Shown piece after piece: positions 13,001-23,115 of a stretch of 64,000 bases of DNA (positions within the stretch are counted from its first letter, which is position 1; each line of letters starts with the position of its first letter). The translations under genes were made by a program, and so were the position numbers. This DNA comes from Metopolophium dirhodum (lineage: Eukaryota > Arthropoda > Insecta > Hemiptera > Aphididae), in NCBI RefSeq assembly GCF_019925205.1, contig NC_083562.1, forward strand, positions 8,804,001 through 8,868,000, written 5' to 3'. Under the pieces are notes generated by a model. The model was not told the DNA's origin. It saw only the letters and a program-made list of their open reading frames with translations, and ran no database searches.

Positions 13001-13337
13001 CATTTTTAATTCGTCTGGAATTTGGAGTTTCCTCGATAACAATTGTTGCTGAGCATTCATGTCCATTCTTTGATCCCGACATAAGTCTTTCAAATTTATC
13101 ACTCATAGAGGGACTTAATTCAGTGATTGGAGTGCAATTCATGTTAAACGATGAATCTGGAGAATCAAGTCCAGGATCATACACTTCTGGAGATGATTGT
13201 AGAGGAATAATGTCATGGCTGTCTTCATCCCAATTATCTACTGGGAATAATTCACGTTTTCGATTTATTAAAAACGGAGACGGTTCATTTTTACGTAACC
13301 GAAGAGACTTGCGAGGAGTTGTAAAAGCAGACATCAT
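7056..13337 (-). CDS. eco: Cohesin acetyltransferase ESCO/Eco (9 exons, 705 aa)
   Basis: ESCO enzymes acetylate the SMC3 head to establish sister-chromatid cohesion in S phase. Exons (minus strand, 5' to 3'): 13337-12876, 12719-12307, 12228-11984, 11805-11652, 9152-9003, 8922-8736, 8675-8508, 8426-8218, 7185-7056. All junctions are GT-AG and keep one frame. The N-terminal two-thirds is charged and poorly conserved, as in the family. The conserved end has the C2H2 finger with DAGQKKFGGFLCKQC and PEDEAEHDKYH (exon 6), then the GNAT domain: VIGCLVVELI, VGVNRIWTKWDCRKNGIASK (acetyl-CoA loop) and the ESCO signature HEIAFTVPTRAGKQFIKKY. MMSAF at 13337 is the first in-frame ATG. The intron between exons 4 and 5 holds a 2.37-kb hAT element; the last intron holds two MITEs. 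No frame damage was seen, so the gene appears functional. Confidence 0.93.
7555..7850. mobile_element. hAT-like MITE in last ESCO intron
   Basis: The left end AGCAGCGGTTATCAAAGTGTG and the right end AGTTTGGGAACCC form an imperfect terminal inverted repeat of the type common in hAT MITEs. The flanks GTTTTAAA and GTTTTAGG could be a decayed 8-bp target duplication. No ORF. Confidence 0.5.
8046..8178. mobile_element. 133-bp Tc1/mariner-type MITE in last ESCO intron
   Basis: CACTGTTCAAAATAAGATT at the left matches the reverse complement of AATCTCATTTTGAACAGTG at the right. TA dinucleotides flank both ends (8044-8045, 8179-8180), the Tc1/mariner target site. It lies 40 bp downstream of the exon 8 donor and does not alter the splice site. 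Confidence 0.8.
9193..11562 (+). mobile_element. hAT transposon in ESCO intron 4
   Basis: The element is 2370 bp. The left end starts CAGGCACCAGCAACCCGCGG and the right end finishes GTTGCCGACCCCTG, an imperfect terminal inverted repeat. A perfect 8-bp target duplication, GTTTACAT, flanks it (9185-9192, 11563-11570). It sits in sense-opposite orientation to the host gene and entirely within an intron. Confidence 0.92.
9486..11291 (+). pseudogene. Decayed hAT transposase (GTF2IRD2/ZBED-like)
   Basis: The frame opens at ATGTCAAAAAAACG and resembles the GTF2IRD2-like transposase group. A BED-like finger region has CLICKK and H/H (KRHYETEH), then come DESTDV-type residues, the conserved VSVTTDGGRNMSG segment, CIIHQEALC, SEVRWLSRGVVLKRFF, and the C-terminal dimerisation segment FGSTYICEQTFSILK. 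It is broken by an early TAG near 9529, further frame breaks before 10120, an in-frame TGA near 10066 and a frame change around 10550. Not functional as it stands. Confidence 0.85.
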
Positions 13338-13735
13338 TATCCTAAAGCAATATGAATGAAAAATATGTATTATACTACCTATTGTATTATATAAAAAAGG
13401 ATATTATTAATTATGTTTAGAGACAAACTTACACGAGGACAAGACCGGGCGGTTAACTTATACTGATATCTTAATGATTATCATTCGGCATCCGTTTTGG
13501 CTGAGTTTGGCTACTGGCTGTCTACTGTCTAGTGTCAAATGTCAATAGAGACCCGGTGGCCGGTGCATCGGCTTCTAAATAATATCCATGTAAAATGTAC
13601 CCCGTTTGCGCATGCGTCGAGAATATTTTGGCGCGAAATCACTCGAAGGCATAGAGTAATACCACACTCCACAGAATAATTCTGTGGTAATACTCTACGC
13701 TCGGTCGCTCGGAGGATCACTTTTATCAGTTAAGT
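13338..13735. promoter_or_regulatory. Upstream region of the ESCO gene, with nested palindrome
   Basis: This is the only moderately G+C-rich, CpG-containing stretch next to the ESCO start codon, so it probably holds the promoter and 5'UTR. At 13669-13687 is the hairpin CCACAGAAT-A-ATTCTGTGG, and flanking arms TAGAGTAATACCA (13652-13664) and TGGTAATACTCTA (13685-13697) pair in an overlapping way. A GGCGCGAAA sequence at about 13630, similar to an E2F site, would fit an S-phase gene; that is an inference. Confidence 0.45.
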
Positions 13736-14217
13736 CAGGTTTTATCGTTTTATCAAATCCCGATTCCCGGGTAAATTAAGCTTTGTCCATAGATATTATA
13801 TAAACTTACATATACATAAACCGTTTATTTCCCAGAACCTCAAAAAACGTGGACAAATTGGAGAATATTAAAATAATACATTTCCGAAAAATTTAAAAAA
13901 AAAAACGAATTTTTGAAAATTAAAAAAATGTATTTACGCTTGAAAATTAAAATAATCTATGTAAAAAAAAAAATTAATAAATAAGGAAACCTAGAATTGT
14001 CATTTCACATTTCTCAATACGGTTCTCAATGTATTAAAATACATGTTTATATATTATTGTATTAAAATTTAAAATTAAACTGTTAAAAATATTAATACTT
14101 TATATATTTTTTCAATGATAACGACAACCAGCGAATGATAAGATTTTTAAATCATTCTTAGCGTTTACAGCATTTTGTTTATTTTGTTAATAACTTGTTT
14201 GAATTAATAAAATTAAA
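13736..14217. other. AT-rich spacer, no gene seen
   Basis: A/T homopolymer-rich sequence without a recognisable element. Confidence 0.5.
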
Positions 14218-14797
14218 ATGGTTCTTATGTGCTCTGTGAGAAGCTGTAAAACTAAACACTCCAAGAATTATGATACAAAGTTCCACAAGTAAGTACTACC
14301 TGTAATATAAGTAAGAGCTAAAGGAGGCTTCAATAATAATCCGACAGTAACTCAGTTTGAAGCTGCATATAAAGCACTTCTAGTACACGCTGAAATCAAA
14401 TCAAACACAAGTGCTAATTGTGAGTACTATCTTGTACTATCTTGTGTTACAAGATAGTACAAGTATACTAAAAATATCTAGTTTAAAAAAAAAGTCACCA
14501 ACCGAAGACCAAGATGTGGTACTTGATTGATTATGTGCAGCTGGGAGTCAACATATTGTAGAAGATGAAGATGAACTATGAACAGTATTCCAAAATTCCG
14601 ATTGTATTAAAGATGTAGTGGGATATATCGGTGGATTTTTGGTGAGATCCATTTTAAAGCGTATTCGGTGTGAAGTTTGTGCTAAAGAAATAAAATCACA
14701 TGAAACAAATTCACTATTACTGAATAAAAAAAAATATTGGCGGGCTTACAATGGCCAATGCTGATGTAGTTAGTATATGTCAGGTAGCAAAACGTAC
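14218..14797 (+). pseudogene. P-like (THAP9-type) transposase relic, 5' part
   Basis: The segment starting at ATG 14218 encodes MVLMCSVRSCKTKHSKNY ... FHK followed by a GTAAGT donor. This is the first half of a THAP zinc finger (C-x4-C, then FHxFP continues in the next exon). Later pieces read TQFEAAYKALLVHAEI and DVVGYIGGFLVRSILKRIRC, typical of the C-terminal half of P-like/THAP9 transposases. Much of the middle is missing and several stops interrupt the rest. The reading is cut at 14797 by an LTR element and resumes at 29486, and again at 33003. Confidence 0.75.
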
Positions 14798-15329
14798 TGT
14801 AAAGGAATAGCTTTACGTACTATATAATATAATGTATATGTAGGTAACCGGTTCACATATTAGTGTATAAGTGTTATTCTACTCGCAGAGGCAGTTCTCC
14901 TCGAGTTGTTATGGTCTCTTAGACGTAACCTCATAGTTAGAACCACATTCTATTTTGGCAAGCTAATCAAGAGGAGCGGGCAACAACAAGTTATCATTAC
15001 GAGGCGGCGGTTGCGAGAATAACAACTTATTGAACCAGCTACATCCACTTCAAGGACATCCTGTCCACGCGCAGGATCCATCAAAGGAACCGACATCATA
15101 TATAGGAGGGCTGGGAACACAGTAAAGACAGATGTACCTGGACCAGCAACACAGAAGCGACTTCATGCCACTAGCCATATACAGGACTACTACTACTACT
15201 ACTATTACCACGACGATATTATACATTTCATTCTGTTATAATAAAAACATTGCATTTATAAATCTAATTTGACTACTATTATTTTCAAATCATCTACATA
15301 GTGAATCCCTGAAGGGGCAGCACGTAACA
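14798..15329 (+). repeat. 5' LTR (532 bp)
   Basis: It matches 28953-29481 with about ten substitutions and two small indels, roughly 2% divergence. It starts TGT and ends ACA and contains an ACT triplet run near 15187 that differs between the LTRs. Confidence 0.92.
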
Positions 15330-15330
15330 C

Positions 15331-15348
15331 TGGCGCAGTCGGTAGGAT
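15331..15348 (+). promoter_or_regulatory. Primer-binding site
   Basis: TGGCGCAGTCGGTAGGAT lies one base inside the 5' LTR and begins with the TGG expected to pair with a tRNA CCA tail. From memory the same sequence type is used by Drosophila 17.6/297-like elements with a serine tRNA; I could not check this. Confidence 0.75.
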
Positions 15349-15713
15349 ATTCATTCAAAGGAGGCAACCGTCAAAGGCTACAGTCAACAAGGAGGAATTG
15401 ATCACTCTTTCAAGGCGACAACTCTGCAGAAGAACCCACACAAAACAAATAAGTCACATTGCAGCACCATCAAATTCATCAGCATCAAGGAACACCGCTT
15501 TATTGTGAGTGAATAACTATTTTAAATTTGTTACATAGACGTATGCAACATTATTAAAACAAAAGTATTGTTAAGTATTCGAGCATAGGTATATTGGTGT
15601 AAAACGTAATATTATATTGAATTTATTGAGGGCATATTATTGAAGTTTTATTAAATTAAAGGGTATTATTGAAGTTTTATTGAATCAAAAGGGTATTCAG
15701 GAATAAACCAAAC

Positions 15714-16193
15714 TTGACCACACCATTGTTGGAACAATTATACAAAAGTATGAACCATCAGGGGGAATCAACTTTGTCAACGGTATACCTACAGAAATAT
15801 TTGCACATTGATAACAGGGAGCCAATAATAGTTTTTTGGAATGGAACGACAGATCTAACAATTATAAAAAGATTAAGGTTAAGGGGTATTTTAGCATTTT
15901 TAAATATAACAGCATATAGTGATAGGAATAATGACAAATTCAATTTAAAACTAACTAATATAGAAACAAGGAAAACTTTATATTCAGGGTACATAGGAAA
16001 ACTTAATAAAAACGGCAGAATGTTAAACTTATTGGAAGCACATGGATTGGTGTGCAATGCGAATCATCATATCACGAATTGTCACGATCCAATTGCTGAT
16101 GTAATTTTAACCAAATGCGTTTTTGACTATGTAGTCGCGAAAATAAGGCCGATATATTTGTATAGACTAGGTAATAGATATAGAAAAAAATAA
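15714..16193 (+). CDS. DEDDh exonuclease-like ORF in LTR element
   Basis: This is a 159-codon frame between the primer-binding site and the Gypsy insertion. No ATG opens it at 15714; the first in-frame ATG is 12 codons in. Its pattern fits the C-terminal two motifs of DEDDh 3'-5' exonucleases: Exo II-like VFWNGTTDLTIIKRL (N-x3-D) and Exo III-like HDPIADVILTKCVFDYV (H-x4-D). A helix LNLLEAHGLVC lies between them, as in RNase T/DnaQ folds. The Exo I D-x-E pair is not visible upstream in this frame, although an acceptor-like TTCAG at 15698-15702 allows a spliced upstream exon. No gag, protease or RT is linked to it. It could be a captured host or viral gene. The assignment rests on motif spacing only. 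Confidence 0.55.
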   Translation: MTTPLLEQLYKSMNHQGESTLSTVYLQKYLHIDNREPIIVFWNGTTDLTIIKRLRLRGILAFLNITAYSDRNNDKFNLKLTNIETRKTLYSGYIGKLNKNGRMLNLLEAHGLVCNANHHITNCHDPIADVILTKCVFDYVVAKIRPIYLYRLGNRYRKK

Positions 16194-16438
16194 AAATATA
16201 TGTATATAGATTTTTTAGGATAATTTCACGGTGAAGGTAATTACGTAAACTTAACACTATTAAATAAAACCCATAAAAGGAACAACAAACACTCTTTTAT
16301 CTTTCTATTACTATTTATTTACACAACTTAAATCACAACATAGTCTCAATTCATTTCCAAAAGCACAACGGTTACTGACTAGCAAATAACAGTGTATTTA
16401 GTGTTGTTGTGTCGGTGCAAATCATAGTCTTCTTTCAT

Positions 16439-16577
16439 CTATGCTTTTGACCTCTCTGAAGCTTCCCTGGCCTCCTTCCACAGCTCATTTGGACACGTCC
16501 AAGTGTCTACTGTTTCTGATAGTTCTCTTGTCTTCCCCAGTCTAAACCGAGGTCGGTAGCCATGTAACAGTTCGAAA
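16439..16577 (-). pseudogene. Gypsy pol C-terminal tail
   Basis: On the minus strand this reads FELLHGYRPRFRLGKTREL and runs to a TAG stop at 16439. It is the direct in-frame continuation of the integrase ORF at 26884-28216 once the hAT and its duplicated GTTCGAAA are removed. Confidence 0.88.
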
Positions 16578-17877
16578 CAGTAGCGCAACCAGAAATATCC
16601 CTTAGGGGGGGGGGGGTCCAAAATTATATTACAACAGATATAAACATAAATAATTGTGTTAATAATAAATGTATTTTTTATTTGTGTTACCATATTAATA
16701 ATAAAATGTATATATAAAAAAAAATATAATGAAAATATATCAAATAAAATTATAAAATAAAGTCTAAACGACGCTTTAAATTCGATAAACGCTGTATTAC
16801 TTCTTCGGACTTGACGTCAATATCGTAGTGAATATTGAGAGCAGCTAGTTCATTCAATCTCGATTCGGACGTAGAGTTTCTTAAGTAAGTTTTAATGCGT
16901 TTGAGTGTAGAAAATGATCTTTCAGCTTCGCAAGATGTGACAGGAAGTGTGACCAGTATTTGCAAAAGCTTAAAAACATTTGGAAATAAATCTGAATTGC
17001 AATTATTCAATATGTTGATGGCATTTTTTGTTTTAATGTTACTATCATCTAGATAACAATTCCATAGTAAAATTTCTGATTTCACAAGATCAAAACTATT
17101 AATGTCGTTACTGTAAAATTCAACAAGTTCTTTAAGTCTTTCTTCATTGAATGTTGAACTGTTCATTAACATTTGGAATCCACTAATAATGTTTTTATGA
17201 TTTATAAAACGATCATTCAGTTGTTGAGTACGAATCAAGAAAAGGAATAAATAAAGCTATTTGAAATATTCTTCAGAATCATTTGTTGAAATATTTATGC
17301 GGTGTTTTTGGCGCTTAGCTAATCTAGGAATTTCAATTTTAATTTCAAAATCATTTAATCTTTCATTAAGATCATTATATAGTTTGTTAAATTCAAGACT
17401 AACATTTTCTCTTATGGACATTAATTGTTTTTTCACTAAACTTATATGTTCAATAGCGTCAACTAAATCAATATTTGTGGTTTGTAAATACTTACATAGC
17501 GAATGAGTATACTGAAAAATATAATTAAGAATAGTCAGGGCTACATTAAATTCCGATGCTTGTAGTGCTAATAGAACGGCTGAACAAAACTAAAACACAG
17601 TAACTACAGTTTGTGAAATTGTTCAGGAGAGCCAATATTCTAAACATTAACAGGCCGCTGAAAAATTTTAATAACACAATATTGTAACCCTGTATTATAG
17701 ATAACATATGAACCTCCGAATTTTATGTGTGCTGAATTATAATATCATTTTTTTTATTGGCTCCAAAGTTATAGCAGATACTTGGTTTTAATCTGGGATT
17801 TGTGAGTTGAATTAAACGAAATAACTAATATAAAACACAGTATCGTAGTATTTAAAAATTGTAAATTCTTTTAAGTA

Positions 17878-18172
17878 GTTTATATTTACAAATATAAATT
17901 TATAAATAACAATTAATGAAGTGAGGTGTTCCTAACTACTTATAAAACAAATAAAAAAACAATAAAAATAAATTGCAGTCCTTTCTGTTCACATTTGGTA
18001 AAATGATAATAAAATATATAAAAGTATTTACTTTTATATTAACAAATATAAATTTATAAATAACAATTAATGAAGTTAGGTGTTCTTACCTACTTATAAA
18101 ACAAATAAAAATAAAATAAAAATAAATTGCAGTCCTTTCTGTTCACATTTGGTAAAATGATAAAATATAATA
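17878..18172. repeat. Two-copy tandem repeat, about 150 bp
   Basis: Two adjacent copies in the 3' part of the Sola-like element share AATTAATGAAGTKAGGTGTT and ATTGCAGTCCTTTCTGTTC. They differ by a few bases and short A/T indels. Confidence 0.8.
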
Positions 18173-18241
18173 TAAAAATATAATTAACCAAGTTAAGAAT
18201 ACTTACTAGAGTAATAATTCACAAATAAGTTAAAAAATACA

Positions 18242-20246
18242 TCATTCTGCACATTCAATAATAAAAGTATCTGATAGTCCAATTTCACTAACTAGGTTTT
18301 CAGAAGTTAAAGAAACTGGTAAGGTAGTCCAAAATTTTTTTCTATTATTTGGCATTAATGGAAGTAATTTATTTACTATTTCATTTTTTTTTTCAAAGTT
18401 TATCCCTCGTTGTTCCATAATTTTGTCTGGTTCATAATCAATGATGGTTTTTAAAATTTTTTTTTGTAAAAAGTCTAATTCTTTTGGTGCCTCATCAAAG
18501 TTAGTATAATATACCATTTTGGTAGATCCTTTAAAAAATGTTACCATCACTAGACTCGACAATTTAAAACCTTTTAGTGGGTCATTCTTTATGGTAGTAG
18601 ATCGTTTCTTGCTTGACCAATTAAAAAAATGTGTTTGATCGATAATGTTTAAATTTGTTCTACTTTCCTTAATTTTATTTTTGAGATCATCATAATCATA
18701 TATATTCCTTACTTGCTTAAATTTTTTCTCTATGTTTCCATGAACTCCATCTGCTGACATATGTGTATGGCCTTTTGTCAAGTATTTAATAGTGACACTT
18801 TCTATACAATTATTGTGCTTAGAGTTCAAAGTGCTGATTAATGCTGTGAATAATACCCAATTTTTGTTTTGACCCGTGCAGTTGTCAGCCCAAAAAATAA
18901 AATTTTTAGCATCTCTTTCTTCTCTCATTATGGATAGTATTGAATCTGCAATGTTTTCTGCTTTTCTACCAGCTACAGCTTCATGCCACAGTACACAATA
19001 AGATTTGCCTTTTGGTCTTAAGGAAGCAAATGTTTCATTAAACACTATTAAACGACTAGTGAAAAAACAAGTTTTCGAATCTGGTATCATGGATAATAGA
19101 AGAATTTTTTGGAGGTCCATGGAAAATATTTTGGTTGTGCTGCTAGTGTTTATATTGGCATCCTTTTTGTACATAGTGTTTGCTTGAAATGCTTTGATTT
19201 TATGTTTTTCTAATTTAATTTTAGGTTCCTCAATTTCATCTTCATCAATTGAATTTTCTATTTCATTAGCATAATTGGTACAATCTTCACATTTATCAGA
19301 AATAGGACTTTTTAATGAGATATTCAACTCTTTTAGAACCCCTCTGTAAGTTTCTTGTGAAAACAATTTTCCATGTCTCAAACAAAAATCTTCATACATT
19401 GATTTTACAGTCAATTCTCTAGGCAAAAACATGATATTGGGACTATTATGTCTACGATAATGACTAGAACGTGGATTATACATTTTTATATGGTTAATTA
19501 TTGAGGTCTTGTCAATGTTTAAATTACTCACACCAGTTTTGTTACCTCTATTTTCTTTTACAGTTGATAGACATGGACTGTCACAATTTTTGAAATTTTT
19601 ATAAAGAGCTGTTAATATAGAGTCATTTGAATATCCGAATGTGTTGAGAAACATTGATTTACATACTCTGATTTTATCTTTCTTAGGTCCAGCTGGTAGA
19701 TAAAAATAACGAGATTCATTCCTTTTAAAATTATTTATTAAATCTGTTGTTGTTCGACGCTCAACTGAAGACACTACAATACTATTTCCTAAGTACCTTC
19801 TTCTTGAAGTATAATCCATTGCCCAGAAATCACTCCAAATTTGTTGTCGTTGATCAACCAACATATTAATATTACAATTATTTCTACATATTTTTGGACA
19901 GGGAATGTTTCTAAATGGGTGTTTTATTTTAGCATTTTCTATTTTACTTTTCCTCTTTTCCTGCCAAACTGCATGTTGATCTTTCTTACTGAATTTTTTT
20001 TTCTTATTACAACCATCATTATGTAAAACAGTTTCATCATGATCAGAATGTGTTGCACTTAATAAAATATTTTCATCTAACATATAAAAAACATAATTCA
20101 TTAAATTAAGGTAGATTTAAACTAAAATATACTCAGATGTAAGTTGTAGTACCTGGTCTTGGTGTTTCAGTCACACAACTTGAATTTAATTCAGTAGTAA
20201 TAGTGAAATAATCATGATCATGTAAGACAGTCGGTAAATCCGCCAT
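18242..20246 (-). CDS. Intact DDE transposase, Sola-like (642 aa, 2 exons)
   Basis: Exon 1 (20246-20153) starts MADLPTVLHDHDYFTITTEL. A GT-AG intron (20152-20077) joins it in phase to exon 2 (20076-18242), giving ...TPRPDENILLSATHSDHDET.... The unspliced frame alone would start later, at MNYVF. Candidate catalytic motifs are IFSMDLQKIL, NFIFWADNCTGQNKNW and YLTKGHTHMSADGVHGNIEK, the pattern I associate with Sola-type transposases. A CEDCTNYANEIE Cys pair precedes the core. There is no stop or frameshift in 642 codons, so the gene may still make protein. The superfamily name is from memory of motifs and the target-site length. Confidence 0.8.
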
Positions 20247-21136
20247 TGCATCAACTAATCTAACAAGCCATAATGTTAAAACAAATTAATATTAGATTAC
20301 TTATATTTTACATTCAGACAATAAATAATATGTAACTTACCTATTTACTTATTAGCTATTAAATTATAATTTATAACTTACTTTATAACTTAGAAAATAT
20401 CGAGGAAAATCATAATTGTTAGTTACTGTGTTTCTGTTTTGTAAAATTCTTATCATATAATAAACTCTTGTAGTTACTTGTTTGTAAATTGATAAATAAT
20501 CATCCGAATCCAAAGAAAATAATATCGTTTAATTCAGCGTAACAAGATGACAATGAGGATACAAAAAAGTCGATTTTGATAAGAACGTTAGTTACTGTGT
20601 TTTAGTTTTGTTCAGCCGAGAAGTTGATTTGCTTTACTTGATGTATCACTGTCATTCCACATAATTATTTCTTCTAAACAATTTAAAATTGCAGGGAAAA
20701 ATTCATAAAATGTTTCAATTGAGTTGTAACGCTCAATCCACCTAGTTGGACATAATCTTTTTAGTTTTTGTTTTTGAGATGAAGATTCGTTTTGTTTTAG
20801 TTTGTCTAAATGTGTTGAAAAAAACTGTTGTCTCTTCGGTGTGTTAAAAAAATTATAACATGTTTCTATTGTGTTCATAGTATTCCGTATTCCTTGAATA
20901 GTACATCGCCTGCCGCAGCGAAAAAGGTCGTAACTCTATTTTCTCAACTTTTCAGGAGGAGCAAAACTATGATGGTTATATAAATTCTAATTCTGTTTTA
21001 ATTTCTAAAATTTTGGTATGCATAATTTTACATCACCAATTAGCTGACTCTAAATACTATATTATTGTTTTTTTTTAAATATCATATGATCGTGTTTTTT
21101 AACTAGATACGACCTTTAGAACGAAGTTGTACCTAG

Positions 21137-21345
21137 TCGTATCTATACTTACGACTTTTTTCCTTGGAAATTTATATGTCTTTATAATCGTATCTATACT
21201 TACGACTTTTTTCGTTGGAAATTTATAAGACCTTATAATTGTATCTATACTTACGACTTTTTACTTTGGAACTTAATATAACTTTATAATCGTATCTATA
21301 CTTACGACTTTTTTCGTTGGAAATTTATATGGATAATTTATGATA
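21137..21345. repeat. 52-bp tandem repeat, four copies
   Basis: Four units contain CGTATCTATACTTACGACTT followed by TTTCGTTGGAAATTTATA with small changes. Each unit has the short inverted pair CGTA...TACG. It lies in the non-coding left part of the second Sola-like element. Confidence 0.88.
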
Positions 21346-21987
21346 GTAATAATATTATAATTTATTATATAATTATTTTATAATAAGTCATAACTTTTAC
21401 TATTTCCTACATTATTTTAAAATTAAATTCAGGGGGACTATATCGGCCCAGACCCCACCACCCAAAGACTTATGACATGGCATATTACTGTAAACTACCA
21501 TTGACTATAAATACTGTATTAAAACTGTACCAATTTTATAATCAATATACAATAATATTATCATTTTTTATTGTATTAGTGTTGACAATATTGTTTTATA
21601 CAAAATAATATAAAACAATGTAGAAAAAACAACAAAATATATAACAATAAAAAGTTATAATAAATATAAACAGAAAACTTAAAAAAACTTTTTTTTAAAT
21701 ATTTTACTATAAACTGAAGTGTAAATATTAAATATTATTAAACAGTTAAGGCTAGCAGTAGGTAGTCTTAATTTTTTATAAAAATAAAATAAAAGTAATA
21801 GCAGCATTATAATATTTATAATAACAACAAACATTATAACAATACAAAGTTATAATAAAATTCAGAATAAAATTAAAACAAAAAAACTTAAAAAAACCTT
21901 TTTTTCAAAATATAATATAAACAAAAGTATAAAATATTATTAATCGTTTAATATTAACTAGTCTTTTTTGTATACAGAATATTATCT

Positions 21988-23115
21988 TTATTTTGATGGA
22001 AGAGACTTATAAAAATCATGGTATGTGGCTGGGATAAGCCCCATAGAACATAGTGATAGTAAATCTTTGTGTTTGGTTTTTTCAATTGGCAATTTGCCAG
22101 CATACACTTTTTCAGGTATACTATGATTTTGAAATCTTCCCCTTTGTTTTTGTTTTATGAAATTTATCTTTATAAAGTCTGGAGAATTGAAATCATATTT
22201 AATGTTTAGTTCAAATGGAGTTTCAAATGACACTTTGATTTGTTTTATGTTATTCCACCTTATTAAGTCACCATCACAGGTTGTTTTAAAATTAAATCTA
22301 TTTTCTTCGACAAGAGGCTTAAAATCCAAGAACTCAGTATTGTCCATCTCAAATACTATATAAGGATTGCCTGTAACTTTAGCACACCTTACTAGAGTAA
22401 TCCATTGGGCAGGAACATAGATTGATTTCCCTTTTTTTTAACGTTCAATACATGAGTGCATACTGTCACCTTCATTTTGAGTGTGGCCTCTTTCTAAAAA
22501 TGTATGACTAATTTTTATTTTAAGCGTAAAGGCCGCATACTCCCACATTGCATAGATATAACGATTGCGATTCTGGCCACCACAGTTGTCTGAGTAAAAA
22601 CTAAACTCTTTGAAACCCTTCTCCTTCATCATTTTTAAAAATTTTAACAAGCAAGTTCCAATTTCATTGGAACCTCTTTTTGCATCAGATTCATCCCACA
22701 TATAACAGTAACCAACTTTGTTAACAATATCATACACCGTAAAATTGTAAACGGCAAACTTTCTTTTGTAATAAAAATTACTGGCCTTACCTTGTGGTGT
22801 GGTCAATACTTTTTCTAAGTCAAATACCTCAACACACAATTCTGGATCATTAGCTGCTCGCTTTTTATCTACAGTTTTATTATCTCTGGCTATATTTTTG
22901 TTTGTCAAATGTTCGTTGTGGCTTGGTTGTAGTTTCAATTTTTCTTCCTCAGTAGCAAGTTTAAATTCTTCACATTTGTCACATAAGTCTTTTTTTGGTC
23001 TAAAAAAACTTAAGTTAAAAGTATTAAATATGTCTGTATATTGCCTGACTGTAGCATTTTGAGCCTTGACACAAAGAGTTTTGTCTTTAACCCAATCCAA
23101 ATAAAGGCGATGCAT
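21988..23115 (-). pseudogene. Second Sola-like transposase, broken
   Basis: The first part (23115-22438) has CDKCEEFKLATEEEK, EVFDLEKVL, YCYMWDESDAKRGSNEIG, FYSDNCGGQNRNRYIY and FLERGHTQNEGDSMHSCIER. These are the same three blocks (acidic strand, DNCxGQN, GHTxxxxD..IE) as in the intact element at 18242. The second part (22347-21988) continues the C-terminus after a stop at 22438. The N-terminus is missing: the frame runs back into BEL gag sequence. Not functional. Confidence 0.7.

Larger units (their letters stand above)
17577..20618 (-). mobile_element. Complete Sola-like DNA transposon (3042 bp)
   Basis: The ends are a perfect 30-bp terminal inverted repeat beginning CGGCTGAACAAAACTAAAAC. 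A 4-bp direct repeat, AGAA, flanks it (17573-17576, 20619-20622), fitting the 4-bp target sites known for Sola elements. It has landed in the transposase of a hAT element and contains one spliced ORF. A partial internal copy of the terminal sequence lies near 20420-20450. Confidence 0.85.
16750..20905 (-). pseudogene. hAT transposase (ZMYM1-like), split by Sola element
   Basis: On the minus strand, 20905-20623 reads ...MNTIETCYNFFNTPKRQQFF ... LKRLCPTRWIERYNSIETFY and stops at SSKANQLL. After the 17577-20618 insertion the same protein continues at 17572 with ALQASEFNVAL and on through KQLMSIRENVSLEFNKLY. A frame break near 17240 is followed by the dimerisation domain in 17238-16750 (LLQILVTLPVTSCEAERSFS, LNIHYDID, NLKRRLDF). 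The N-terminal zinc-finger part was not found and may be lost. Confidence 0.85.
20906..23115 (-). mobile_element. Second Sola-like element fragment
   Basis: It begins where hAT homology stops (about 20905). It holds a 52-bp tandem repeat near its left side, AT-rich duplicated sequence (21630-21960), and a broken minus-strand transposase of the same general class as 18242-20246 but only distantly similar. Terminal inverted repeats could not be paired. The right side merges into a BEL/Pao gag fragment. Confidence 0.55.
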
